Positions 9,517 to 17,253 of a stretch of 64,000 bases of DNA are shown piece after piece; the stretch's first letter is position 1; each line of letters begins with the position of its first letter. The DNA is from Pseudomonas sp. BN417 (GTDB taxonomy: Bacteria; Pseudomonadota; Gammaproteobacteria; Pseudomonadales; Pseudomonadaceae). The DNA is taken from contig NZ_SSOJ01000091.1 in assembly GCF_029871205.1 (NCBI RefSeq), positions 1-64,000 on the forward strand. Direction: 5' to 3'. The notes under the pieces were generated by a model. It worked only from the letters and a program-made list of their open reading frames with translations, was not told where the DNA came from and did no database searches. Made by a program: the position numbers and the translations under genes.

Positions 9517-10524
9517 TCAATCGGAGGTTGGGCGTCCGAAGCGTTCCGCATATTCCTGCGGGCTGACGGACAGGTGCTTGTGAAAGGTGCGGCGCAGGTT
9601 CTCCGGGTGGCCGAAGCCGGTCAGGCGCGCGACTGTGGCGATCGAAGCCTGGGCGTCCTGCAACAGCGTGCGGGCCGCTTCCAGCCGGACCCGCTCGACG
9701 TACTTGCCCGGCCCCAGTCCGAGTTCCTGGACGAAGGCACGCGACAGGCTGCGCGGCGCCATCTTCGCCTGGGCCGCCAAGGCTTCCAGTGACAGGTCCG
9801 CGCTCAGGTTGGCCGGGATCCACTCCAGCAGCGCGGCCAGCCGGGGCGTGCGGCTGGGTTCGGGAGTGAGCAGCGCGCTGAACTGCGTCTGGCCACCGGG
9901 CCGGCGCAGGAACAGCACCAGGCGGCGGGCCACCGCCAGCGCCATGGGACGGCCGAGGTCCGCTTCCACCAGGGCCAGCGCCAGGTCGATACCTGCGGTG
10001 ACCCCGGCCGAGGTGAATACATGGGCGTCGCCGTCCCGGCCGGTCGGGTCGTAGGTGTGCAGGCGGTCGCCCTGTACCTCGATGCCTTCATGGCAGCAGA
10101 GCGCTTCCACGTCCGACCAGTGGGTGGTGGCCTGGCGCCCCTGCAGCAGGCCGGCCGCGGCGAGGACCAGGGCGCCCGAGCAGATGGAGCCCAGGCGGCG
10201 TACCTGCGGCTCTGCGTTCCGTAGCCATTCCAGCAGCGCCTGGTCCTGGCACTGGACGTCCATGGTCATGCCGCCGGGAATGAGCACGGTGTCCAGGCGG
10301 GCCGGATCGACTTCGCTCCAGGCCTGTTCAGCCACCAGGGCGAAGCCGGCGGAAGTCTTCACCGGGCCGGCGGCGGGCCCCAGTAGGTGAAGGACGTAGC
10401 AAGCTGGCAAGCCTTGGCGTTCGCGCTCGACATTGGCTGAGGCGAACACCTGCAGGGGGCCGGTGACATCCAGGCTCATGACGTCGGCGAAGGCCAGGCA
10501 GGCGATGTGGCGAATGGCGTCCAT
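9517..10524 (-). CDS. GlxA-family (DJ-1/PfpI + AraC) transcriptional regulator
   Basis: A 335-aa regulator. The N-terminal half (about 5-170) is a DJ-1/PfpI-type amidotransferase-like sensor with the nucleophile-elbow cysteine at about Cys115 (SICSGAL); the C-terminal half (about 230-330) is an AraC-type double helix-turn-helix with the family ending GFGHPENLRRTFHKHL. I take the ATG at 10524, preceded by GAGG, rather than a farther start, because homology begins at MDAIRHIACL. It heads the operon with DUF1272 and the MFS transporter and probably controls it. The ligand is unknown; family members respond to betaine, arginine or related metabolites. Confidence 0.9.
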   Translation of the reverse strand: MDAIRHIACLAFADVMSLDVTGPLQVFASANVERERQGLPACYVLHLLGPAAGPVKTSAGFALVAEQAWSEVDPARLDTVLIPGGMTMDVQCQDQALLEWLRNAEPQVRRLGSICSGALVLAAAGLLQGRQATTHWSDVEALCCHEGIEVQGDRLHTYDPTGRDGDAHVFTSAGVTAGIDLALALVEADLGRPMALAVARRLVLFLRRPGGQTQFSALLTPEPSRTPRLAALLEWIPANLSADLSLEALAAQAKMAPRSLSRAFVQELGLGPGKYVERVRLEAARTLLQDAQASIATVARLTGFGHPENLRRTFHKHLSVSPQEYAERFGRPTSD

Positions 10525-10613
10525 GACAGCCTCGAAACAAGCGTTGGAGTCAGTCTGCAGCGAAAACAGGGTGGCAACAATGACAATAGCCCCACAACTA
10601 TTGCCAATCCCGT

Positions 10614-10775
10614 TCAGGCGCTGCCTTCCCTCGCCTCGACCAGCTCTCCCGCGATGAAGGCCTCGACAATGGCGGGATGGATGTAACACTTGCGGCAGAT
10701 CGCCGGGCTGTTTCCCAGGCGCTGGGCCATCTGCTTGACCACCTCGGTCACCTGCTGGCTAGGGACGCCATGGTG
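10614..10775 (-). pseudogene. C-terminal fragment of DNA topoisomerase IB
   Basis: Read on the minus strand, about 50 codons end in a TGA at 10614-10616 and spell a topoisomerase IB C-terminus: VTEVVKQMAQRLGNSPAIC, then RKCYIHPAIVEAFIAGEL. The CRKCYIHP segment is the position of the catalytic tyrosine in this family. No start codon or upstream catalytic core is present. The preceding DNA is instead the N-terminal part of a DUF421 gene. The fragment is therefore the tail of a gene whose front was deleted, with the breakpoint near 10770-10800. It cannot encode a working enzyme. Confidence 0.8.
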
Positions 10776-11112
10776 TTCCGGGCGGCATGGCGCAAGCCTT
10801 CCAGGTGCCGAAGCGCGGGCTGCGCTCCATTGCGTAGGTGGTCAGGCGGTAGAGGCAGAGCAGGGTGGCGAACACCGCGAGTATCGGCAGGAGCGGGACG
10901 TCCTCATAGAAGGACACGTCGCCGGCGGCGGAGCCCGGGGTGAGGATGACCAGGACTTCGAACAGTGACAGCTGGCGCACGCCGCGCCGTCCGGAAAAGC
11001 GCAGGAAGGCGAAGACCAGGATGAAGGCGCATAACGAGCGCAGGATCACTTCGCCGAGGAAGGCGAGCGGGAACTCGTCGAGGAAGATGCGTTGCCAGTC
11101 GAACGGATTCAT
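10759..11112 (-). pseudogene. Truncated DUF421 (YetF-type) membrane protein
   Basis: The frame starting at ATG 11112 (MNPFDWQRIFL) encodes 117 aa with the DUF421 N-terminus: about three hydrophobic segments and the RFSGRRGVRQLS motif between them. Full-length members run to about 160-230 aa and have a soluble C-terminal domain, which is missing. The frame instead enters unrelated sequence (WKACAMPPGTPWRP, stop) where the topoisomerase IB fragment begins. This looks like one deletion joining two minus-strand genes. A short membrane peptide could still be made, but loss of function is likelier. Confidence 0.75.
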
Positions 11113-11316
11113 CGCCAGTCCGCTCCTTGCATCCAGCACGGGCCTACGGGGGCAGTACAGGGATAGACAGCGGATTCCGGCGACTTGCGTCGTGCAGTGG
11201 CTGGGCGGTGCTAGCGGGGGAGGGAATCGGGAAGGCGGGTAAAGCGAGGCGAAAAAGTCGCCGGAGCGAGCAGGGGAGGCCTGCCCGCCGCGCATTGGGC
11301 ACTGGCGCTGGAGTCG

Positions 11317-11586
11317 TTACTCCGGCATGGACCAGGGGTCGAGGTCGTAGCCCTTGCGGCTCAGCTCCTCGCGGGATTGCTTGAGAATGTCGGCCAGTTG
11401 CTCCGGGTCGGAATAGGTGCTGCTGGGGATCTTCGAGCGGCCGAGCAGGCGGGTGCTGGTGCGGTCGATCACGCTGATGCTGAGTTCGCCGGTGCCGTCC
11501 TGGAGGGACCAGGCAACGCACTGGAAGGGTTTGAACGCACGACCGGCGATGATCAGTGCCTCGTTGAAGCGCAGCGGAGTATTCAT
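11317..11586 (-). CDS. Conserved hypothetical protein, 89 aa
   Basis: An 89-aa soluble protein starting MNTPLRFNEAL at 11586, with GGAGAG upstream. It has no signal peptide and no clear motif; a short basic stretch (RTSTRLLGRSK) lies in the middle and the C-terminus is charged. I do not recognise the family. Codon use matches the surrounding Pseudomonas genes, which supports a real gene. It is flanked by the DUF421 scar on one side and a 316-bp gap on the other, so it is probably a single-gene transcript. Confidence 0.6.
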   Translation of the reverse strand: MNTPLRFNEALIIAGRAFKPFQCVAWSLQDGTGELSISVIDRTSTRLLGRSKIPSSTYSDPEQLADILKQSREELSRKGYDLDPWSMPE

Positions 11587-11902
11587 GGGAGGGGTCTCTC
11601 CATATTGTGCCCAATGAAGGTGACGGCGAGGCTGCATGCCTTTATTACACCGTCGTGAATGTGGATGGCGAGACTCGACCAATAAGTCACAGGGCGTCGT
11701 GAAAAACTAAGTTTTTGTCGCTGAAATGAACGGATAAGCGACTTTTGTACCGGGCGTTGTGCGTCTTTGCTGCGCCCGGCGGTATACATCGCCCCGTTGG
11801 CATTGTCGCGAATCGCCTCAGCGGGCGCTGTGATGTACCGCGCCGGTTCACGCAAGTATCATCGGCGACCATCCAAATTCATTTCGTACAGCGAGTGATG
11901 CC
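11587..11902. other. Intergenic region with divergent upstream sequences
   Basis: This gap separates the divergent 89-aa gene (-) and the lipoprotein gene (+). It is relatively AT-rich near 11690-11745 (for example aaaaactaagtttttgtcgc), as expected of promoter DNA. I found no clear -35/-10 pair, RNA gene or repeat that I would defend. Confidence 0.4.
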
Positions 11903-12571
11903 TTGCCTGTCCTGAATCGCCTGCTCCGTCCCTTGCTCGTCGCCAGTTGCGTTGCACTGCTGGCGGGTTGCTCCGCCCAGCCGCTGTCGCCGAAGTTGCG
12001 CGCGGTCCCCGAGCGGGTCGAACTCAGCGGCGTGCCCTTCTTCGCCCAGAACGCCTACCAGAGCGCACCGGCCTCGATGGCCGCCCTGCTGACCCAGCAG
12101 GGAGAAGTGGTAACGCCCGGGATGATCGAACATGAATTGCAGCTGCCGCAGAAGGAGGCCTCCCTGCAGGAAGGCTTGGCGGCGACGGCGCGCCAGCATG
12201 GTCTCCTCGTCTACCCGTTGAACAACCAGTTGGATGAGCTGTTGGAGCAAGTGGCCGCGGGCAACCCGGTGCTGGTGCACCTGCGTGAAGGCTTCGGCTG
12301 GATGCCGAGCTGGCGCTACGCGCTGCTGATCGGTTACGACCGCAAGAACCAGCAGGTGCTGCTGCGCCAGGGGCATGAGCGCCGCGCCCAGATGAGCTTC
12401 AGCTCGTTCCAGTCGAGCTGGGACGAGGCGGGCAACTGGGCGGTACTGCTGCAGGCGCCCAATCAGCTGCCGGCTTCCGTTGAGCGCACGCGCTGGCTGA
12501 AGGCCGCCGACGAACTCGCCGCCGCTGGCCAGGCCAACGCCGCCAAGATGGCCAGGCTGCAGATGCCCTGA
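11903..12571 (+). CDS. Lipoprotein with degenerate C39-peptidase-like domain
   Basis: The frame encodes a 222-aa protein with a lipoprotein signal (LLVASCVALLAGC, lipobox LAGC near residue 22), so it is probably anchored in the outer membrane. The body resembles the C39-like papain-fold family of Pseudomonas lipoproteins (VPFFAQNAYQSAPASMAALL; later SWRYALLIGYD). Where active members have YQCGPA, this one has YQSAPA, and where they have W-H-YA it has W-R-YA, so both catalytic Cys and His appear to be replaced. The likeliest start is a TTG at 11903; the ATG at 11898 is out of frame and stops at once. The C-terminus is alanine-rich and helical. A binding rather than a proteolytic role is inference. 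Confidence 0.7.
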   Translation: MPVLNRLLRPLLVASCVALLAGCSAQPLSPKLRAVPERVELSGVPFFAQNAYQSAPASMAALLTQQGEVVTPGMIEHELQLPQKEASLQEGLAATARQHGLLVYPLNNQLDELLEQVAAGNPVLVHLREGFGWMPSWRYALLIGYDRKNQQVLLRQGHERRAQMSFSSFQSSWDEAGNWAVLLQAPNQLPASVERTRWLKAADELAAAGQANAAKMARLQMP

Positions 12572-12584
12572 CCAGGTCTGCTTT

Positions 12585-12655
12585 TGGTAGGTTGGGCCGG
12601 GCGGCGTTCCGAGAGCGAAGCGAAGCCCAACAAGGCGGCGCCCGCGCCGCCCAAT
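12585..12655. repeat. Single dispersed copy related to the 107-bp array elements
   Basis: The sequence taggttgggccgggcggcg... followed by gcgaagcgaagcccaac has the same taggttggg/cccaac ends as the elements tandemly repeated at 7271-8074. It is followed by a GC hairpin (GGCGGCGC / GCGCCGCC). It sits between the lipoprotein stop and the bidirectional terminator. Confidence 0.6.
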
Positions 12656-12683
12656 AAAAACGGCGCCCTAGGGCGCCGTTTTT
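12656..12683. terminator. Bidirectional terminator
   Basis: The near-perfect palindrome AAAAACGGCGCCC-TA-GGGCGCCGTTTTT gives a GC-rich stem with a T run on both strands. It serves the convergent lipoprotein gene (+) and puuB-like gene (-). Confidence 0.92.
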
Positions 12684-12697
12684 CATTTCTGGGGCGA

Positions 12698-13981
12698 TCA
12701 GACCCCCAGCTTGTCACGCAGGCTGTAGTACCAGGCTCCCATGGCCGTGAAGGGCACGCGGAACGCGCGGCCACCCGGGAAGGGGTAGTGCGGCAGGCTG
12801 GCGAAGGCGTCGAAGCGCTCGGCCTGGCCGCGCAGGCTCTCGGCCAGCACTTTGCCGGCGACGTGGGTGTAGGTCACGCCGTGGCCGCTGCAACCCTGGG
12901 AGTAGTAGATGTTGTCGCCGATCCGGCCGACCTGGGGCAGGCGGGAAAGGGTCAGCAGGAAGTTGCCGGTCCAGGCGAACTCGATCTTCACGTCCTTCAG
13001 CTGCGGGAAGGTCTTGAGCATCTTCGGCCGGATGATGGCCTCGATGTTGGCCGGGTCACGGGCACCGTAAACCACGCCACCGCCGTAGATCAGGCGCTTG
13101 TCGCCGGAGAGGCGGTAGTAGTCCAGCAGGTAGTTGCAGTCCTCGACGCAGAAGTCCTGAGGCAGCAGGGACTTGGCCATCTCAGCCGACAGCGGCTCGG
13201 TGGTGATCACCTGGGTGCCGCAGGGCATGGACTTGCTGGCCAGCTCGGGAATCAAATTACCCATATAGGCGTTGCCGGCCACAACCACGAACTTGGCCTT
13301 CACGCGGCCTTTCGGGGTGTGCACCACTGGGTTGGCACCGCGCTCGATGCGGGTGGCCGGGCTCTGCTCGTGGATCACGCCACCCAGGGACTCGGCCGCC
13401 GCGGCTTCGCCCAGGGCCAGGTTCAGCGGGTGGATGTGGCCACCGCTCATGTCCAGCATGCCGCCGATATAGTTGTCAGTCGCGGCGACTTCACGAATGC
13501 GCTTGGCGTCCAGCATCTCCAGCTGGGTATGGCCGTAGCGCTCCCACAGCTTCTTCTGGGACTCCAGGTGCTCCATCTGCTTCTTGGTGAGCGCAGCGAA
13601 CACGCCGCCGTCCTTCAGGTCGCACTTGATGTCGTACTTCTTGATGCGGTCGCGGATGATGCGGCCGCCTTCGAACGCCATCTCGCCCATCAGCTGGGCA
13701 TGCTTGGCGTTGGAGGTGCGCTCGATCACGTCGATGTCGCGGCTATAGCTGTTCACGATCTGGCCGCCGTTGCGGCCGGAGGCACCAAAACCCACCTTGG
13801 CGGCTTCGAGGATGGTCACCTTGAAGCCGTTCTCCAGCAGGAAGAGGGCAGTGGAAAGCCCCGTATAGCCTGCGCCTACGATGCAGACGTCGGTTTCGGT
13901 CTCGCCGATCAGTTCAGGGCGCGGCGGAACGGGGTTGGCCGAGAACGCGTAATAGGATTGGGGGTAGGGAGTGTGCGTCAT
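12698..13981 (-). CDS. puuB: FAD-dependent gamma-glutamylputrescine oxidase-like protein
   Basis: A 427-aa member of the DAO-type FAD oxidoreductases, closest by pattern to PuuB/PauB, which oxidises gamma-glutamyl-polyamines in putrescine and spermidine breakdown. It has the dinucleotide-binding motif GAGYTG (36-41), the flavin contact GASGRNGGQ (about 66-74) and the C-terminal SQGCSGHGVTYTH segment typical of this subgroup. The N-terminus YPQSYYAFSANP also fits. Pseudomonas carries several paralogues (pauB1-4), so the exact substrate is unsure. It is a single-gene transcript ending at the bidirectional terminator, and its promoter must lie in the AT-rich 13982-14120 stretch. Confidence 0.88.
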   Translation of the reverse strand: MTHTPYPQSYYAFSANPVPPRPELIGETETDVCIVGAGYTGLSTALFLLENGFKVTILEAAKVGFGASGRNGGQIVNSYSRDIDVIERTSNAKHAQLMGEMAFEGGRIIRDRIKKYDIKCDLKDGGVFAALTKKQMEHLESQKKLWERYGHTQLEMLDAKRIREVAATDNYIGGMLDMSGGHIHPLNLALGEAAAAESLGGVIHEQSPATRIERGANPVVHTPKGRVKAKFVVVAGNAYMGNLIPELASKSMPCGTQVITTEPLSAEMAKSLLPQDFCVEDCNYLLDYYRLSGDKRLIYGGGVVYGARDPANIEAIIRPKMLKTFPQLKDVKIEFAWTGNFLLTLSRLPQVGRIGDNIYYSQGCSGHGVTYTHVAGKVLAESLRGQAERFDAFASLPHYPFPGGRAFRVPFTAMGAWYYSLRDKLGV

Positions 13982-14124
13982 AATGGAATCTCTGTTTTTT
14001 ATTTTTTACAGATAGAGCGATGCTACCTGAGTTGAAACGGGCCCGCTAGCCTCTGTGCAAAATATTCAACGATGGGCTGAACAGTAAAAAATCCACTTTT
14101 TCAGAGAGTTAGCGAAAAAAGGTG

Positions 14125-14152
14125 TTGACACAAAAAAGATAGCCCGTAGAAT
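14125..14152 (+). promoter_or_regulatory. Sigma70 promoter of tRNA-Val
   Basis: A perfect -35 TTGACA (14125-14130) and a -10 TAGAAT (14147-14152) are separated by 16 bp. They are placed so that transcription starts a few bases before the tRNA at 14166. Confidence 0.85.
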
Positions 14153-14165
14153 GCGCACCCATCGA

Positions 14166-14242
14166 AGGCACATAGCTCAGTTGGTTAGAGCACCACCTTG
14201 ACATGGTGGGGGTCGTTGGTTCGAGTCCAATTGTGCCTACCA
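14166..14242 (+). tRNA. tRNA-Val (GAC)
   Basis: A 77-nt cloverleaf with CCA encoded. The acceptor stem AGGCACA pairs with TGTGCCT, the D arm is GCTCAGTTGGTTAGAGC, the anticodon stem CCACC/GGTGG presents GAC, and the T arm contains GGTTCGAGTCC. It has its own promoter upstream and a terminator downstream. Its 3' end is the presumed target of the decayed integrase found just beyond it. Confidence 0.97.
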
Positions 14243-14270
14243 AATCGAACCCGCGTCACGCGGGGCTTAG

Positions 14271-14300
14271 AGGGGCGATCCGAAAGGGTCGCCCCTTTTT
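14271..14300 (+). terminator. Terminator after tRNA-Val
   Basis: Stem AGGGGCGA (14271-14278) / TCGCCCCT (14289-14296) followed by a T run. A smaller GC hairpin (CCCGCG/CGCGGG near 14250-14264) precedes it. Confidence 0.88.
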
Positions 14301-14332
14301 GTTTGGGGATATTTTTTCCAAACGTCCCACCA

Positions 14333-14465
14333 CCTACAGCTTTAGGTCGGCGTCCGCGCGCTGGTACTAAACGCCCTTCTCCTCGTGGCCGGCCTGATAG
14401 TGCTCGGTCATTTTCACGTCGGCATGCCATAGACAACACCTTGCCTCCCAGCGCCTGGCGCCGGG
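14333..14465 (-). pseudogene. Decayed C-terminus of a phage-type tyrosine integrase
   Basis: On the minus strand two overlapping frames spell an integrase tail: RQALGGKVLSMA, then after a 2-nt frameshift HADVKMTEHYQAGHEEKGV, an in-frame stop, then YQRADADLKL and stop. The MTEHYQAGH segment carries the catalytic tyrosine region of tyrosine recombinases, and YQR-ADL is a usual phage-integrase ending. Frameshift, internal stop and lack of the remaining domains show it is dead. Its place 90 bp from the tRNA-Val 3' end, reading toward it, is where an island integrase would lie. Confidence 0.75.
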
Positions 14466-14542
14466 GTGTATCGGTTGAAGTGTTGCTCAGCCGTCTACTC
14501 TCGCCGGCAGCTGGTGGGGTAGGTGGGGTAGGTGGGCAGGTG

Positions 14543-15028
14543 TCAGGCGCTGGGCAGCGTCCAGGGAATCAGGGGCTGGTCGCTGCGGACGTACAGGGGA
14601 TGGCGGGGGTGGCCATCTTTGGTGGTGCCCAAGCACCAGAGGCGCCCGCCGGCGGCGGTCAGAATGCTGGTCACTGCTGTCACTCGATCCGACCGGGCAT
14701 TCGCGCCCCAGGCACAGACGATGTCCGTGTATTCCCGGGCAATAGACTTGAGGCGCCAATCGTTGTCCGGGCCTACCGGGTCCGGATGCTTCCAGAGCTC
14801 GGCAGGATCCGTTGCGCGCAGGGCGTAGAGGTTCGCCACGGCGATACCGTTGCAGCCCCAGGCCCTGGCGAAGTTACGGCAGCGGCGGATAGTCGGGTCG
14901 TCCTCGGTGGCGTCCGCCGTGCTCGGGTTGAGCATCAGGAAGAGGGCAGTGCCCTTCTCGGCGTGCACATCGCCTGGCCGGGTGAGCAGGTAGCGGTAGG
15001 TTCCGCATTCGCTGAAGATCGCGCTCAC
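14543..15028 (-). CDS. DUF1643 domain protein
   Basis: A 161-aa protein of the DUF1643 family, with the conserved block LFLMLNPSTADATEDDPTIR (about 30-50) and the later G(I)AVANLYALRATDP segment. Function is unknown; members occur in prophages and accessory islands. I choose GTG at 15028 (VSAIFSECGTYRY) because GGAGG lies 7 nt upstream, although an in-frame ATG 51 nt earlier exists. It follows the decayed integrase at tRNA-Val and fits cargo of a lost element. Confidence 0.85.
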   Translation of the reverse strand: MSAIFSECGTYRYLLTRPGDVHAEKGTALFLMLNPSTADATEDDPTIRRCRNFARAWGCNGIAVANLYALRATDPAELWKHPDPVGPDNDWRLKSIAREYTDIVCAWGANARSDRVTAVTSILTAAGGRLWCLGTTKDGHPRHPLYVRSDQPLIPWTLPSA

Positions 15029-15337
15029 GGCTGCACCTCCGGATATGTGGATCCAGTAGCGCTTCAGGCCTCGGTCCAAGGCTTGTCACCGAGATGAACC
15101 CCAACCCGCATGGCCTCTTCTATGAATAGGTCAAGCTTGGCCTTGGCGGTAGGAGATCGGGATGTCGCAACGAGAACGCAATATAGACGTGCTCGCACGC
15201 ACGATTTGGGGCGAGGCACGGGGTGAGAGACGCTCGCCAGATCCGACCGGCCGGCCGCGCACTGCGTGACCGAAGTCGAGTAGCGGGGCAGGCGTGTGAG
15301 CGGTCAAATGAGTCACCCAGGAACACTCGCCAGTGAT
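15029..15337. other. Gap between two small minus-strand genes, possible short reading frame
   Basis: On the minus strand a frame ending in TGA at 15064-15066 reads ...KAKLDLFIEEAMRVGVHL, then GDKPWTEA and stop, 35 bp before the DUF1643 start. It has the look of a short soluble protein tail, but I find no start with a convincing ribosome binding site. It may be a small gene of about 50 codons or the remnant of one. Nothing else is evident here. Confidence 0.3.
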
Positions 15338-15694
15338 TCAGTAGTGAAGCCAGGCCTGGTACAGGTGGTAGGAGATCGCCAGCGCCATCCCCCACAGAAT
15401 CAGCTGCCGAGCCACCTTTAGAGTCAGGGCCCAGTAGATCGCCGCGGCCACCATGGCCCCAAGAATCAGGTTGTGGGTCGGTTCTGGCTGCTTGAGGTAG
15501 GTGGCAGACAAGTATCCAGCGGCCAAGGACGCCAATACCTGCAGGATCACAAGGAGGGGAAATCGATCTGCGCCTGGTTTGTGGTGGCCGTCGTACAACT
15601 TGCCCAAACCTCGGCATTGACGGCACTCTACCGCGTGGCCATTTTTGAGAATGGTTCGGTTGCCATTGCATGTGGTGCAACGTTGCCAGGTCAT
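15338..15694 (-). CDS. Small membrane protein with N-terminal zinc-ribbon-like CxxC pairs
   Basis: A 118-aa protein starting MTWQRCTTCNGNRT at 15694. Its first 35 residues hold two CxxC knuckles of DnaJ type (CTTCNGN, CRQCRGLGK) and the rest holds two to three hydrophobic segments (LLVILQVLASLAAGYLSA, LILGAMVAAAIYWALTL and another near the end). It is probably a membrane-anchored zinc-binding protein. I do not know the family. It is one of the small genes between tRNA-Val and the core gene cluster. Confidence 0.6.
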   Translation of the reverse strand: MTWQRCTTCNGNRTILKNGHAVECRQCRGLGKLYDGHHKPGADRFPLLVILQVLASLAAGYLSATYLKQPEPTHNLILGAMVAAAIYWALTLKVARQLILWGMALAISYHLYQAWLHY

Positions 15695-15753
15695 GATGTC
15701 CCCGTGCCATGTCAGAGTCTGACTGGGATTAACGGTACACCGCCCGGCGTCTC

Positions 15754-15855
15754 TCAGCGTGACCGCTTGTGTGGGGAAGGCGGCCGCTGGGTGCAATTTA
15801 CGGCGCCAGCCACTGCAGATTCATGTCTGCGCATCTTCAGGTCAGCACGGCTCAT
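15754..15855 (-). CDS. Possible very small protein, 33 aa
   Basis: The minus-strand ATG at 15855 opens MSRADLKMRRHESAVAG and ends at TGA 15754-15756, 60 bp ahead of the zinc-ribbon membrane protein. AGGA lies 7 nt before the ATG. The peptide is basic. Support is only the ribosome binding site and the spacing; it may be chance. Confidence 0.25.
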   Translation of the reverse strand: MSRADLKMRRHESAVAGAVNCTQRPPSPHKRSR

Positions 15856-15981
15856 CTGTATTCCTGCGGGTGACCCTGTTGCACATACAGCCAGGCGCCC
15901 GGTCCGTGGAGCCTGGCTGGCCTAGTCTTTAGTCGAAACTTCGGTGCGAGATGCTCCGTGGTTGCTCATACTGTGTGGAAC

Positions 15982-16010
15982 AAGCCAACCCAATGGGTTG
16001 GCTTTTTTTT
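15982..16010 (+). terminator. Rho-independent terminator-like hairpin
   Basis: Stem AGCCAACCC / GGGTTGGCT with a 3-nt loop and eight T residues to 16010. No plus-strand gene ends just before it. It may terminate a small RNA or insulate the small genes that follow. Confidence 0.75.
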
Positions 16011-16067
16011 GCCCGGTCGATGAGCCGGGCTCCAGTGTCCCAATGCCAATTCGATCCGGAGGCTTCC

Positions 16068-16274
16068 ATGGACATAGCGGTTCAGCGGCTCACCGACCAG
16101 GGACGAGATGTATGGCAAGTGGAAGCCTGCGGGATGGCAGTGTCGTTCAAGGATCAGGCTTCGGCCGTCTCCTTCGCGGAGAAGCTCAAGGAGCGAGTGG
16201 CTGCACCCCACTGCATTCCGGAAGACGTGCTTCAGCGCTGGGCCGAAGAGCACGCCAGGATGCAGGAGGGGTGA
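16068..16274 (+). CDS. Hypothetical protein, 68 aa
   Basis: A 68-aa acidic soluble protein (MDIAVQRLTDQGRDVWQVEA...) starting at an ATG with GGAGG 6 nt upstream; I prefer this start to an earlier in-frame ATG without such a site. The middle (SFKDQASAVSFAEKLKERV) is predicted helical. No family recognised. It lies between a terminator-like hairpin and a zinc-ribbon gene 46 bp downstream, probably as a two-gene transcript. Confidence 0.6.
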   Translation: MDIAVQRLTDQGRDVWQVEACGMAVSFKDQASAVSFAEKLKERVAAPHCIPEDVLQRWAEEHARMQEG

Positions 16275-16320
16275 TGTAGTTGATCGGGATGGGCTCACCA
16301 AGTTTGGAGGAGGGCGAAGC

Positions 16321-16560
16321 ATGGCTTGCTTGATCTGTGGTGGAACTGCCCCGGTATGGGAGTACGGAAGGGGCGGGCTATCCGTTGACTGTGCTGAATG
16401 TGGCCGGTACGACGTTTCGGAGCCTGTGATAGAAATTCGAGCCAAGAATGGCTTCGGCTTCGACGTTGAGCAGACCCGGCTGTGGCTGCAGGACCAGCGC
16501 CTCACTGGCCGCCATACACCGCTTATCGATACTGGCACGGTGAAGTGGAATATTCCCTGA
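16321..16560 (+). CDS. Small zinc-ribbon protein, 79 aa
   Basis: A 79-aa protein with two CxxC knuckles near the N-terminus (CLICGG at 3-8 and CAECG at about 24-28) that would make one zinc ribbon, followed by a helical segment with no recognised motif. The ATG follows a strong GGAGGAGGG. Function unknown; accessory in character. Confidence 0.6.
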   Translation: MACLICGGTAPVWEYGRGGLSVDCAECGRYDVSEPVIEIRAKNGFGFDVEQTRLWLQDQRLTGRHTPLIDTGTVKWNIP

Positions 16561-16713
16561 GCTGAAGGGTGGCCTGGTTCGACTCAATCACTGGTCTCGG
16601 TGGGTGGATCAGGTTTCGGCTTCCTGGCCTGGCGCAGCAGGTGGCGGCTGGGCGAACGAAACGCCTTGCAGCGGGTCTCCTTCAGATCGCTGCCGATCAG
16701 AGGAGGATTGGTG

Positions 16714-17253
16714 ATGCTACTTGCCCGGCTGATCCTGGTGCTTCAGGTAGTGGTGTTCGCCGGCTTCGGCCTGGCCTACTGGTTCCGCCCTTACGAGATG
16801 GCGAACCTCAACGGCATGCTGCTGATGGAAGCCGCCTCGGTGAGCAATGTCCGTGTCTACTACGGCGGCCTGCAGGTGGGTCTGGCGCTTTTCCTGCTAT
16901 GGTCGCTGCGCGGACGCGAGCTGATGCGCGCGGCTCTGATGATGCTGCTCTTGATCCAGTCGATGCTGATATTGGCGCGCATCGGCTCGCTCTGGCTGGA
17001 TGATGGCACTCTGCAGAATTTCGAAATCAGCGCCCTGATCTACAAGCTCGTCAGTGCCGTGTTGTCTGCTGTCGCACTGTTGCAACTCGCGCGTTACCCC
17101 GAATCGGTAACCGAAACCGAGGTGGCCAGCGATTTCGATGACGACCTCGAGCCCCTGCACCGCCGCGGCATCCGTGGAGATGTGGCGGAGCGCCTCGACG
17201 AACCGCTTGAGGCGCCGCCGCGCCTGCCGTCCGATCGCAATCCGGATGCCTGA
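16714..17253 (+). CDS. DUF4345 family membrane protein
   Basis: A 179-aa protein with four hydrophobic segments in its first 130 residues and a soluble acidic tail rich in Arg and Glu. The first part (LAYWFRPYEMANLNG, RVYYGGLQVGLALFLL) fits DUF4345, a small four-helix membrane family of unknown role. AGGAGG lies 7 nt before ATG 16714; GTG 16711 is too close to it. It marks the return to ordinary core-genome codon use ahead of thrS. Confidence 0.75.
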   Translation: MLLARLILVLQVVVFAGFGLAYWFRPYEMANLNGMLLMEAASVSNVRVYYGGLQVGLALFLLWSLRGRELMRAALMMLLLIQSMLILARIGSLWLDDGTLQNFEISALIYKLVSAVLSAVALLQLARYPESVTETEVASDFDDDLEPLHRRGIRGDVAERLDEPLEAPPRLPSDRNPDA

